Source of the DNA: Methylococcales bacterium
Lineage (GTDB): Bacteria; Pseudomonadota; Gammaproteobacteria; Methylococcales; Methylomonadaceae
Assembly: GCA_028713145.1 (NCBI GenBank)
Contig: JAQTOT010000002.1
Span: forward strand, 1-43,879
DNA length: 43,879 bases
Direction: 5' to 3'
The position numbers and the translations under genes are program-made. Below are positions 27,178-36,559 of this stretch, piece by piece. The notes under the pieces were generated by a model. It saw only the letters and a list, made by a program, of their open reading frames with translations. It did no database searches and was not told the origin of the DNA. The stretch's first letter is position 1, and every line of letters begins with the position of its first letter.

Positions 27178-28026
27178 ATGATGCAATTTGGAATTTTTGT
27201 CGCGCTGTTTATTGCGATTGCGCTGTGCTTTTTGTTGATTCCGTTGTGGATGAAACCTAAGTGTGTAGCACAAACCGATACGTCTGATATTAACGTGCAA
27301 TTAGCGCAAAAAAAATTGCAGGTATTAGAAGCAGATTTGGAAAATTTTGTGATTACACAAGCGCAATATGAATCACTCAAAAATGAGTTGATGCTCAATT
27401 TGCATCGAGATTTAAAAAAAACAGATTCGCAAAAAATTGATGAAACAAAAGGGCGTTGGCTTGCGATTCCATTAGCGGTTTTTGTACCGCTGCTTGCACT
27501 AGCAATTTATAGCGTGAAAGGCGATTTGCGTGCTTTTGATGACGTTACGCTGACTCAAAGTGAAACGACAAAAAGACCTACGCCTGAAATGATTAACGGC
27601 ATGGTTGAAAAGCTCGCGCAAAAAATGAAAGACAATCCTCAAGATTCGCAAGGTTGGCTCATGCTTGCCCGTTCGTACAAAGTATTGAAACGCTACAGTG
27701 AATCCGTGGATGCGTTGCGAAAAGCTCGGGCGTTAACAGGTGAGCAACCTGAAATTTTGTTGCAGCTTGCGGATGTAATAGCGATGGAGCAGGGCGGTTC
27801 ATTACGCGGCGAGCCAACAGACTTGGTGACAGAAGCCTTAGAAATTGATGCAAATAATGATATGGGCTTGTGGCTTTCAGGCTTAGCGAATGCTGAAAAT
27901 GGTAAATTAAACGAAGCGATTGCCTTGTGGCAAAAATTACAAACCCATTACCCGCAAGGCGGCGACGATTACTTAGAAGTCCAAAAAATGATTGATCAAG
28001 CGCGTGACGCATTAGCCAAAAAATAA
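27178..28026 (+). CDS. ccmI: Cytochrome c biogenesis protein CcmI/CycH (TPR)
   Basis: N-terminal TM, central TM (WLAIPLAVFVPLLALAIYSV), TPR-like MVEKLAQKMKDNPQDSQGWLMLARSYKVLKRYSESVDALRKA; follows ccmH. Confidence 0.88.
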   Translation: MMQFGIFVALFIAIALCFLLIPLWMKPKCVAQTDTSDINVQLAQKKLQVLEADLENFVITQAQYESLKNELMLNLHRDLKKTDSQKIDETKGRWLAIPLAVFVPLLALAIYSVKGDLRAFDDVTLTQSETTKRPTPEMINGMVEKLAQKMKDNPQDSQGWLMLARSYKVLKRYSESVDALRKARALTGEQPEILLQLADVIAMEQGGSLRGEPTDLVTEALEIDANNDMGLWLSGLANAENGKLNEAIALWQKLQTHYPQGGDDYLEVQKMIDQARDALAKK

Positions 28027-28030
28027 AACG

Positions 28031-28315
28031 ATGAACGAATTTGAAAAAGCAAAAGTAAATTTAGAAACCGCTAAAATCCATTGGTCAGAATTACAACGTT
28101 TTTTTGCCAAAGGTGAAGCGGTTTGGGTTTCCAATGAATTGGATTTAATCGAAGTTGGTCATCAGTTTTCAATCGACAACAAAACCCAAGTTCAACAATG
28201 GCTCGAAAACAAACAAGTCGCGTTGGTTGCTGATGAACAAGCATTGCGCTGGTTTGAAACCAATGCTGAACTCTGGGCAGTTGTGATTAAACCTTGGATT
28301 TTGGTTCAAGAATAA
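28031..28315 (+). CDS. DUF2288 family protein
   Basis: KVNLETAKIHWSELQRFFAKGEAVWVSNELDLIEVGHQFSIDNKTQVQQWL...WAVVIKPWILVQE. Confidence 0.8.
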   Translation: MNEFEKAKVNLETAKIHWSELQRFFAKGEAVWVSNELDLIEVGHQFSIDNKTQVQQWLENKQVALVADEQALRWFETNAELWAVVIKPWILVQE

Positions 28316-28316
28316 A

Positions 28317-30365
28317 TCAGTAACTTACTCGAATTCCCACTTCTGCACTGCGTCCCGCTTCTGGGGCAAAATTTCGCAAATAGGACACAGAACTGCGGAT
28401 ATTTTCATCCAATAAATTTTTCCCTTTCGCAAAAAGCAGAATTTCCGAATTCGAAAAACTCGCGATTTTGTATTGCGTTCCCACGTTCAGCAATAAATAA
28501 GCAGGCGTTGTTGTTTCATTTTCACCTGCATACGTTTGTGCTTCGCCGCGCGTTAAACGCACATTGCTAGACCAATCATTTTTTTCATAACTGATTTGTG
28601 CGCCATAACGCAACGGCGGCATTCTGGGAACGTTGCCACCTTTTTCAAACGTGCCGCGCGTGTAATCACCAAACAACGTTAAATCCACGGCACCAAATTT
28701 ATTATTCAAAAGTGGAAAAACGGTTTTAGCGTCAAAACCTTTGAAAATTGCCGCTTGTTGTTGGCTGTGTAACAAAGGAAAACAGCCTACACAATCAATG
28801 TCATTTGCAACAAACGTTTCATTTTCGGCATCAAATAATTGTGCTGAATCACGTTGTTGATAAATGTAATCGCTCACCCAGTTATGAAATAAATTGATGT
28901 CCGCTTGCATCCAAGCGGCATCAAATCGATAACCCAAATCGAGATTATTCGATAACTCTTTTTTCAAATTCGCATTACCTAATTCATAACTGTGTGTCGC
29001 ATCATGAAAACCGTCTGAAAACAATTCTTGAATTTGCGGCGCACGTTGCGAATGCGTGAACGCTAAACTGACTTGATGCGCGTGATTGATTTGCCACAAT
29101 GCCGAAGCTGAACCGCTCAATGGAATGTATGAAACGTCATTAAGTCCTTCTGGATTGATTTTAGTCGATTCCGCCCGTCCGCCAATTTCATACGTTACGT
29201 CGCCCACTTTGAGCGATTCAACGTTAAAAATTCCGTAAGTATTGATGTCAGATTTTGGCACAATCGAACCTTCTGCGCCTAAGGCTTGAAATGTACTGTT
29301 TGTCGATTGGAAACCTAAAACGCCTTTGTTATTTTTGATAATCGGCGCATGTTCCAGCTCAAAACGACTTTCATACGATTGATTTAAAAAGGTCGTTCCT
29401 GCGACATTGCCTTCAAATTCCGTATGTTGATAATCAGTGTAACCAAATTTCAGTTTTGCTTTTTCGATAAACGCGAATGGATTATTGAGCTGACTTTTAA
29501 AGTCATATTTCGTTTGCCGCATATCGACGTGAACAGGCGTGTCGCCTTTTCCATCGACAGGAATACCGTAATTTTTTTCATTTTGGTTAATTGCCGCGCC
29601 AATCAAACCCTCATCGCCAACCATTGAAAATCCTACGCTGCCACCACGCGCTCGACTTTGTGTGTTTTCAATGAAACCGACCGCATTTTGCAATTTATCG
29701 ATGCCGTTAAAACTCGGGTCTTGTTGTCGCACAGCCGTTTCATCAATGGACGTACCGCCAACGCTTGTATTTCCAGCATCTCGATAAAATCCATCAACGT
29801 GATACGCAAAATTCCCTTTACCGCCTTCGAGTTTTAACGCACTGGAATTTTCATCTGTTGCCGAATCATAACGATGTTCACCTGCGCCGCCGATGATGTT
29901 ATCGAATTGTTTTTCAGGAATGCGATTATCGATGACGTTCACAATCCCACCGATTGCGCCGCTGCCATAACGCAATGTTTCTGCACCGCGTAGAACTTCG
30001 ATTCGTTCAGCAATAATAGGATCAACGCCCGTTGCATGATCGGGGCTTAATGAAGATAAATCGTTGTTGCCTAAACTGTTTTGCATGACTTTGACACGCG
30101 AACCTGATTGCCCGCGAATGACAGGAATCCCAACGCCTGAACCAAAAGATTGATTGCTTACACCACCTTCATTTTGCAAGGTTTCGCCTAATGTTGTTGC
30201 GATTTTGTTGCGTAATTCGTCGCCTGTTAAAAGCAACGCATTTTCTGTTTCAGTAGAAATTGGCATGACAGATTTTACGTTCATGTCGTCAAGTTGTTCC
30301 ATTTCTTCAGCAAAAAGAGGGGAACTAAAAAGCAAAAAACATGCAGTGATTTTTGTGAATTTCAT
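28317..30365 (-). CDS. TonB-dependent receptor, ZnuD-like (putative zinc receptor)
   Basis: Plug motifs GDELRNKIATTLGETLQNEGGVSNQSFGSGVGIPVIRGQSGSRVKVMQN, ERIEVLRGAETLRYGSGAIGGIVNVIDNRIPE; translationally coupled to an upstream Zur-like gene. Confidence 0.82.
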   Translation of the reverse strand: MKFTKITACFLLFSSPLFAEEMEQLDDMNVKSVMPISTETENALLLTGDELRNKIATTLGETLQNEGGVSNQSFGSGVGIPVIRGQSGSRVKVMQNSLGNNDLSSLSPDHATGVDPIIAERIEVLRGAETLRYGSGAIGGIVNVIDNRIPEKQFDNIIGGAGEHRYDSATDENSSALKLEGGKGNFAYHVDGFYRDAGNTSVGGTSIDETAVRQQDPSFNGIDKLQNAVGFIENTQSRARGGSVGFSMVGDEGLIGAAINQNEKNYGIPVDGKGDTPVHVDMRQTKYDFKSQLNNPFAFIEKAKLKFGYTDYQHTEFEGNVAGTTFLNQSYESRFELEHAPIIKNNKGVLGFQSTNSTFQALGAEGSIVPKSDINTYGIFNVESLKVGDVTYEIGGRAESTKINPEGLNDVSYIPLSGSASALWQINHAHQVSLAFTHSQRAPQIQELFSDGFHDATHSYELGNANLKKELSNNLDLGYRFDAAWMQADINLFHNWVSDYIYQQRDSAQLFDAENETFVANDIDCVGCFPLLHSQQQAAIFKGFDAKTVFPLLNNKFGAVDLTLFGDYTRGTFEKGGNVPRMPPLRYGAQISYEKNDWSSNVRLTRGEAQTYAGENETTTPAYLLLNVGTQYKIASFSNSEILLFAKGKNLLDENIRSSVSYLRNFAPEAGRSAEVGIRVSY

Positions 30366-30844
30366 GCTGAAATCTCCTCATTAAATGTTTGCGAGCAATT
30401 TTCACAAAGTCCATGCACTTCAATGGATTTACTGTGTGCGACAAACTTCGCATTTCGTAATTCTTGTGCGAGAGCTTGCATGACTAAATCCGCGTGACGC
30501 TCTTCAACATCATTGCATTGTTTGCAAATTAAAAGCAGTTGTTCGTGTGCTGTTTTCAAGTCACAGCAGCCAATAAACGCATTCAAACTTTCAACGCGAT
30601 GAATAAAACCCTGTTCACGCAAAAAGTCTAACGCACGGTAAATCGTGGCAGGTTTTGCTGCCGCTTGTAGCGGTTTGATACGTTCGAGTAAATCGTAGGC
30701 TTTGACCGCGTGGTGATTTTCCCAAATTAGTTCTAAAACTTGTTTGCGAATATCGGTGAGTTGTACGCCGCGCTGCGAGCATAGCTGTGAAGCGTTGTTT
30801 AACGCGGTTTGAATGCAATTTGAATGATTATGAATGTGTGTCAT
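30362..30844 (-). CDS. zur: Fur-family transcriptional regulator, Zur-like
   Basis: GVQLTDIRKQVLELIWENHHAVKAYDLLERI, KPATIYRALDFLREQGFIHRVESLNAFIGC, LLLICKQCNDVEE, HGLCENC. Start at MTHIHNHSNC preferred. Confidence 0.87.
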   Translation of the reverse strand: MTHIHNHSNCIQTALNNASQLCSQRGVQLTDIRKQVLELIWENHHAVKAYDLLERIKPLQAAAKPATIYRALDFLREQGFIHRVESLNAFIGCCDLKTAHEQLLLICKQCNDVEERHADLVMQALAQELRNAKFVAHSKSIEVHGLCENCSQTFNEEISA

Positions 30845-30873
30845 TGATGAATTCTTTTGAGCTAAATGGTGAT

Positions 30874-30888
30874 TGTTACAATATAACA
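30874..30888. promoter_or_regulatory. Candidate Zur operator
   Basis: TGTTACAATATAACA compared with the gammaproteobacterial Zur core TGTTATANTATAACA: one mismatch; about 30 bp upstream of the zur start. Confidence 0.7.
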
Positions 30889-31161
30889 TATCATGCAAAT
30901 TTCAAAATAATGAAGCGGAATTTAATTTTTAAACATGTCGTTTTAAGGCAAATTTAATACACACAACAGTAGAATCGTCGCTTCTTAACAACAAAACGAC
31001 AGTTTTAACTCTAAAGTTAAAAACTTCTCAGCGTGCAATAAAGCGAAAAGAGAAGTCGGCGAAGTATTTTGATTTTATTAAATTAACTTTTTATCAAAAA
31101 TTCTTTCTAGCAAAATTGGTCACATCGATTTTGCCTATTGAAACCAACCATCGACCACTTT

Positions 31162-31905
31162 ATGAAAAAATTGATTCCAATTTTGTCAGTTGCTGTTTTA
31201 AGCAGTTGCAGCAATACAACATTCACAAAAGCAAATTTAGTACCAGTTTTACAAGACGAAAAACTGGCAGAAATTAACCCACCACCATTACCTGTTCATT
31301 ACACGCCAAAACCTTCTAACTATATTGAAACTAATTTTAAAGGTAAGAAAGATAAGGGCGTTGCATCATGGTATGGTAATTCTTTTCACGGTAAAAAAAC
31401 GGCAACAGGTGAATACTTTGACATGTACGGCATGACGGCTGCACATAATAGTTTGCCGCTTGATTCGTATGCACAAATTACCAATATGAAAAATCATAAA
31501 ACGGTCATTGTCCGTATTAACGACAGAGGACCTTTTTACGATCACCGCGTGCTAGATTTGTCTTATTCTGCGGCAAAACAGCTTGGAATGGACACGACAG
31601 GTACCAGTAAAGTGGAAATTAAAACGATTGCTCCGCAACAAGCCTTAGCAAAACTTCAAGAACAAAATCAGTCTGTTTATTTGCAACTTGGCAGTTTTCG
31701 AGACAAAAAATTGGCAGAAGCATTGTTGAAAAATCTTAAAAAACAACATTTGCCTGAGCCAAAACTTGCCGCATCCAGTCACAACAATGCCACGCTGTAT
31801 AAAGTTCAACTTCCGATTCAATCCGCAAATAATGCAAACGAGCTAAATCTTCAATTAGCCAAAATTGGTATTACGCACACCAAATTTGTGACAGAAACCA
31901 ATTAA
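31162..31905 (+). CDS. rlpA: RlpA family septal ring lytic transglycosylase with SPOR domain
   Basis: Lipobox LSSC; GVASWYGNSFHGKKTATGEYFDMYGMTAAHNSLPL, VRINDRGPF; SPOR-like VYLQLGSFRDKKLAEALLKNL. Confidence 0.93.
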   Translation: MKKLIPILSVAVLSSCSNTTFTKANLVPVLQDEKLAEINPPPLPVHYTPKPSNYIETNFKGKKDKGVASWYGNSFHGKKTATGEYFDMYGMTAAHNSLPLDSYAQITNMKNHKTVIVRINDRGPFYDHRVLDLSYSAAKQLGMDTTGTSKVEIKTIAPQQALAKLQEQNQSVYLQLGSFRDKKLAEALLKNLKKQHLPEPKLAASSHNNATLYKVQLPIQSANNANELNLQLAKIGITHTKFVTETN

Positions 31906-31965
31906 ATCAATCGATTGTCATGATACAATCGCGCTCAGTTTTTCTGTTTTATTCCTAATTGAGCC

Positions 31966-33138
31966 ATGACAATCAAATCCTTTTTTCGTTTTATTCTCGT
32001 TTTTACGTTGATTTTTACTGCGTTGTTTGTCAACGCGGAAGAATCTGAAATTTTAACGCCCGCAGCACCCAAAATTGCAGCGAGTAGCTTCATCTTAATG
32101 GACTACTACACGGGAAAAATTCTCGCTGAAAATAACGCTGATATTAAACTTGCCCCTGCTAGTTTGACTAAAATCATGACGGTGTATGTCGCATTTCGTG
32201 AAATTGCGAGCGGTCATTTAAAACTCGATGATTTGGCAACCGTTAGTCAAAATGCGTGGCAAACAGGTGGTTCACGCATGTTTTTGGAAGTGAATAATAA
32301 AGTCAGTATTGAAGATTTAATCAAAGGGATTGTGATTCAATCAGGCAATGACGCGGCGGTGGCACTTGCCGAACATATTGCAGGCAGCGAATCAACCTTT
32401 GCTGAAATGATGAATCAACAAGCCGCACGTTTAGGAATGCTCAACAGCCATTTTGAAGACAGCAATGGGCTACCTGCTGAAAATCATTACACCAGCGCAC
32501 GCGATTTGGCGATTGTGACCAAAGCGATTATTGATGAATTTCCTGATTATTACCGTTGGTTTTCCCAAAAAGAATTCACTTACAACAAAATCACGCAACA
32601 CAATCGCAATCAACTTTTAGATCGTGATGAATCCGTTGATGGCGTAAAAACAGGTTTCACAGATGATGCGGGTTATTGTTTAGTTGCCTCAGCTGTGCGT
32701 GACAACATGCGTTTAATTTCGGTGGTCATGGGAACAAGCAGTGCGAATGCTAGGGCAAATGAAAACCAAAATTTGCTCAATTACGGTTTCCGTTTTTTTG
32801 AAGGTCATAAACTTTACGAAGCAAATAAACAACTTGCCGAAGCGCGCGTTTGGAAAGGTGCGATTCAAAATGTGCCGCTTGGTTTGACGCAAAATTTAAA
32901 TGTGACGATTCCACGCCGTCATTACAATGATTTAAAAGCTGAAATAATTGTTGATAAAAAAGTAACTGCCCCCATTGCTGAAGGGACGAAACTTGGTTTA
33001 GTAAAAGTGACGCTAAAAAATGATGTCGTTGCAACGGCAGATTTAGTGGCTTTAAAAGCGGTCGAGCAAGGCAACATTTTTCAACGACTTTATGACAGCA
33101 TCTTAATGATGAGAGAAAAATCTAATGACAAAAAGTAA
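31966..33138 (+). CDS. dacA: D-alanyl-D-alanine carboxypeptidase (PBP5/6 type)
   Basis: APASLTKIMTVYVAF (SxxK), SGNDAAVALAE (SGN), DGVKTGFTDDAGYCLVASA (KTG). Confidence 0.96.
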   Translation: MTIKSFFRFILVFTLIFTALFVNAEESEILTPAAPKIAASSFILMDYYTGKILAENNADIKLAPASLTKIMTVYVAFREIASGHLKLDDLATVSQNAWQTGGSRMFLEVNNKVSIEDLIKGIVIQSGNDAAVALAEHIAGSESTFAEMMNQQAARLGMLNSHFEDSNGLPAENHYTSARDLAIVTKAIIDEFPDYYRWFSQKEFTYNKITQHNRNQLLDRDESVDGVKTGFTDDAGYCLVASAVRDNMRLISVVMGTSSANARANENQNLLNYGFRFFEGHKLYEANKQLAEARVWKGAIQNVPLGLTQNLNVTIPRRHYNDLKAEIIVDKKVTAPIAEGTKLGLVKVTLKNDVVATADLVALKAVEQGNIFQRLYDSILMMREKSNDKK

Positions 33139-33982
33139 GAAAGTATTTTTAAACGGTAAATATATTGCCGCTGATAAAGCGAATGTTTCAGTGATGGACA
33201 GAGGTTTTTTATTTGGCGACGGCATTTATGAAGTCATTCCTGTTTATCAGGGCAATTTATTTCGTTTCGATTCACATTTAGAACGTCTTGAAAACAGCCT
33301 GAATTTAACGCGCATCGAAAATCCGTATTCACGCGATCAGTGGCGTGAAATCATGTTACCGTTAATTGATTCGTCAAAAGACCAATATATTTATTTTCAA
33401 GTCACGCGCGGCGCAGCAGAAAAACGTGATCATGCGTTTCCTGTAGGCGTGACACCTACTGTTTTCATGATGTGCAATGACATTGCACCTTTCAACGGTA
33501 AAGAAGACGGCGTGAAAGCGATTAGTTTGACTGATAACCGCTGGAGTGCGTGCAACATCAAAGCCATTGCATTACTGGGTAACATTTTGTTGCGTCAACA
33601 AGCTGTTGAACACGATTGTGCCGAAGCGATTTTGGTGCGCGAAGGCTATGTGACTGAAGGTTCTGCAAGCAACGTTTTTGCGGTGATTGACGGTATTTTG
33701 ATTACGCCGCCGAAAAATAACTTTATTTTGGCAGGCATTACGCGCGATGTAATTTTGGAACTTGCAGCGGCAAACAACATTCCGTTTGCGGAAGATGTGA
33801 TTTCGCTTGATGCGCTAAAAACAGCGAGTGAAATTTGGTTCGCCAGTTCGACGCGCGAAATTTTGCCTGTGATTGAACTAGACGGTTTGCCTGTTGCTAA
33901 CGGTAAGGTTGGACAACTTTGGCATCGGATGAATGAATTATTGCAAGTATATAAAACCAGCTATGCAGCGAGCGAAAAATGA
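33125..33982 (+). CDS. dat: D-amino-acid aminotransferase (class IV PLP)
   Basis: VSVMDRGFLFGDGIYEVIPVYQG, NDIAPFNGKEDGVKAISLTDNRWSACNIKAIALLGNILLRQQA, EGSASNVFAV. Confidence 0.92.
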   Translation: MTKSKKVFLNGKYIAADKANVSVMDRGFLFGDGIYEVIPVYQGNLFRFDSHLERLENSLNLTRIENPYSRDQWREIMLPLIDSSKDQYIYFQVTRGAAEKRDHAFPVGVTPTVFMMCNDIAPFNGKEDGVKAISLTDNRWSACNIKAIALLGNILLRQQAVEHDCAEAILVREGYVTEGSASNVFAVIDGILITPPKNNFILAGITRDVILELAAANNIPFAEDVISLDALKTASEIWFASSTREILPVIELDGLPVANGKVGQLWHRMNELLQVYKTSYAASEK

Positions 33983-34251
33983 GCGAAGACACACAAGAAA
34001 CGTTGTTTGAATTTCCGTGCGAATATGCCATCAAAGCTATGGGGAAATTTAGTAATGATTTAGATGTGGCAGTGGTGGAAATTGTCAGCCGTCATGCGCC
34101 TGACACGCATAATCACAAAGTTCAAACGAAACCAAGTAAAGATGGGAATTATGTGTCTGTCACGGTAACAATTCAGGCGCAAAGCAAGCCGCAACTTGAC
34201 GCAATTTATCAAGATTTAGTTGATCACCCGCACGTTTTGTACGCGCTGTAG
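33979..34251 (+). CDS. ybeD: DUF493/YbeD family protein
   Basis: TLFEFPCEYAIKAMGKFSNDL...SKDGNYVSVTVTIQAQSKPQLDAIYQDLVDHPHVLYAL. Confidence 0.92.
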   Translation: MSEDTQETLFEFPCEYAIKAMGKFSNDLDVAVVEIVSRHAPDTHNHKVQTKPSKDGNYVSVTVTIQAQSKPQLDAIYQDLVDHPHVLYAL

Positions 34252-34275
34252 AAAAACACAACAAGCGAGATTTTA

Positions 34276-34962
34276 GTGACAAAAAAACCAGAAGTATTAA
34301 GTCGAAAACTGGGTTTAGTTTTTGGAAATCCACAATTATTTATTCGCGCATTGACGCATCGTAGCGCAAGTTCAACCAACAATGAACGTTTAGAATTTTT
34401 AGGCGATTCAATTTTAGGATTTGTGATTGCGGAGCAACTTTACAATTTATTTCCCGATGCACCTGAAGGTGTTTTGAGTCGGATGCGAGCGAATTTAGTC
34501 AATCAACGTTCGCTTGCCGAAATTGCTAGGCAACATAAGTTGGGCGATTATTTATTGCTCGGTTCGGGAGAATTAAAAAGTGGTGGCTTTGAGCGAGATT
34601 CGATTTTATCCGATGCTGTCGAAGCCATTATTGCCGCGCTTTATAAAGATCAAGGTATGGCGGCGTGTCAAAAATGGATTCCCGAATTATTTGACGATAA
34701 ATTAAAAAGCCTTTCACTGGGCAACGGACAAAAAGACCCAAAAACCCGTTTGCAAGAATTCATGCAAGCCAAAAAATTGGATTTGCCGCAATATGAATTA
34801 TTGACGGCATCGGGTTTAGCGCATGAACAAACGTTCAAAGTGCAATGCAAAATTTCGTTATTGCCGCAGCCTTCCATCGGTGCGGGCGTGACCCGTAAAG
34901 GCGCAGAACAAGCCGCCGCCGAAATCCTCCTCGAATTATTAGCTAAGGAACATATTCTATGA
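34276..34962 (+). CDS. rnc: Ribonuclease III
   Basis: GTG start; ALTHRSASSTNNERLEFLGDSILGFVIAEQLY signature, C-terminal dsRBD GAGVTRKGAEQAAAEILLELL. Confidence 0.97.
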   Translation: MTKKPEVLSRKLGLVFGNPQLFIRALTHRSASSTNNERLEFLGDSILGFVIAEQLYNLFPDAPEGVLSRMRANLVNQRSLAEIARQHKLGDYLLLGSGELKSGGFERDSILSDAVEAIIAALYKDQGMAACQKWIPELFDDKLKSLSLGNGQKDPKTRLQEFMQAKKLDLPQYELLTASGLAHEQTFKVQCKISLLPQPSIGAGVTRKGAEQAAAEILLELLAKEHIL

Positions 34963-35840
34963 ATTGCGGTTACGTCGCGTTAATCGGTCGCCCAAATGTG
35001 GGCAAATCGACCTTGATGAATCATTTACTCAAACAAAAAATTAGTATCACTTCACGCAAACCGCAAACCACACGCCATCGTATTTTAGGCATTAACACCA
35101 CCGATGCAGGGCAAGCCATTTATATGGACACACCTGGGATGCACGCTGACCAGAAAAAAGCCTTGAATCGTCAGCTTAATCGCACGGCGGATAGCACTTT
35201 AATGGGGGTGAATGTTGTCGTTTGGTTGATTGATAGATTGGAATGGCACGAATACGATGAAGTGATTTTTGAAAAATTAAAACTTGCAGGTTTGCCAGTC
35301 ATTTTAGCGGTCAATAAAGTGGATCGCATTGAAGACAAAGACCGCGTGTTGGAATTTTTTGCTGCCGCGCAGGAACGTTATCCGTTTGAAGCCATTTTGC
35401 CTATTTCAGCGTTAAAGCGGATTCATTTGGAAGAACTCGAAAGCGAAATCATGGGCTTATTGCCTGACGGTGATTTGATTTATCCTGAAGATCAAATCAC
35501 TGACCGCCCAGAACGTTTTTTAGTCGCTGAAATTATCCGCGAAAAATTAACGCGCCGTTTGGGGGCAGAGTTGCCGTATGAACTCACGGTTGAAATTGAA
35601 AAATACGAAGAGTTACCCAATGTAACCAAAATTTACGCAGTGATTTTGACCGAACGCACTTCACAAAAAAGTATCATCATTGGTGAAAATGGTGAAATGC
35701 TTAAAAGCGTTGGCACCGATGCTCGTAAAGATATTGAACGGTTAATTGGCGCGAAAGTGTACTTGCAACTTTGGGTGAAAGTGAAAAAAGGTTGGTCAGA
35801 TAACGAACGCGCTTTGCAAAGTTTGGGTTTTCAAGATTAA
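34959..35840 (+). CDS. era: GTPase Era
   Basis: ALIGRPNVGKSTLMNHLLKQKISITSRKPQTTRHRI, DTPGMH, NKVD, KH-domain GENGEMLKSVGTDARKDIERLIGAKVYLQLWVKVKKGW. Confidence 0.97.
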   Translation: MNCGYVALIGRPNVGKSTLMNHLLKQKISITSRKPQTTRHRILGINTTDAGQAIYMDTPGMHADQKKALNRQLNRTADSTLMGVNVVVWLIDRLEWHEYDEVIFEKLKLAGLPVILAVNKVDRIEDKDRVLEFFAAAQERYPFEAILPISALKRIHLEELESEIMGLLPDGDLIYPEDQITDRPERFLVAEIIREKLTRRLGAELPYELTVEIEKYEELPNVTKIYAVILTERTSQKSIIIGENGEMLKSVGTDARKDIERLIGAKVYLQLWVKVKKGWSDNERALQSLGFQD

Positions 35841-36289
35841 GCCTTTGCGAGTTCTAGCCACACTGCACCGATGTCTGAAACATTCTCGTGATGATAAGGA
35901 TGCAGACGAAATTCAATTAAATAATCTTCAATCGCCTCAACGGATTGTTCAAATTTGATACCGTAAAAATTATTGATGTTGTCTTGTGACACGATATGCG
36001 CTTGATATTGAAAGTGTTTATCATTCAAAACTAATTCCATTGTAAAGTCTTTATTTTTCGCATTATGTAAAGCATGGTGCGAACAAGTAAATAACGCACC
36101 AAATTTGCTGATACTTACTAAATCTACCTCAATACCGCCTGTTTTAAATAATCCAACACGACTAATTGACATGGAAATAGGATGTTTATTCGAAATAGGC
36201 ACTCGCATTTCTTTGTTGGTATTATCTCGAATTAGCATATCTAACCGCGCGGATATGTTGTGAAAATCGGAAAATTTAGACATAAACAA
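35837..36289 (-). CDS. Possible PilZ-like domain protein
   Basis: 150 aa; VDLVSISKFGALFTC resembles the PilZ D/NxSxxG strand, with a beta-rich remainder; the RxxxR motif is not clear. Confidence 0.45.
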   Translation of the reverse strand: MFMSKFSDFHNISARLDMLIRDNTNKEMRVPISNKHPISMSISRVGLFKTGGIEVDLVSISKFGALFTCSHHALHNAKNKDFTMELVLNDKHFQYQAHIVSQDNINNFYGIKFEQSVEAIEDYLIEFRLHPYHHENVSDIGAVWLELAKA

Positions 36290-36559
36290 CTCCCTTCAAA
36301 ATTCAACTCTGAAAACAGGTTAACGGTTTTCTGTTTCAGGTGCGTGTCAATTCCGTGTTTTTTATATGACTGATGTGTAACATTTTTAGGACAAAGAAAT
36401 TACAGCCATCTGTTGAATGATGCAGAATGATTTTTTATTCGTTGAATATGTTGGGATTATATTTTGACTCTTACAAACAGGTGACTTTCTCAAAATTACC
36501 GATTTGACCGCTTCGCTCAATGTTGAACATTTAAACGAAGCGATAAGTTGCAGTGCGAT

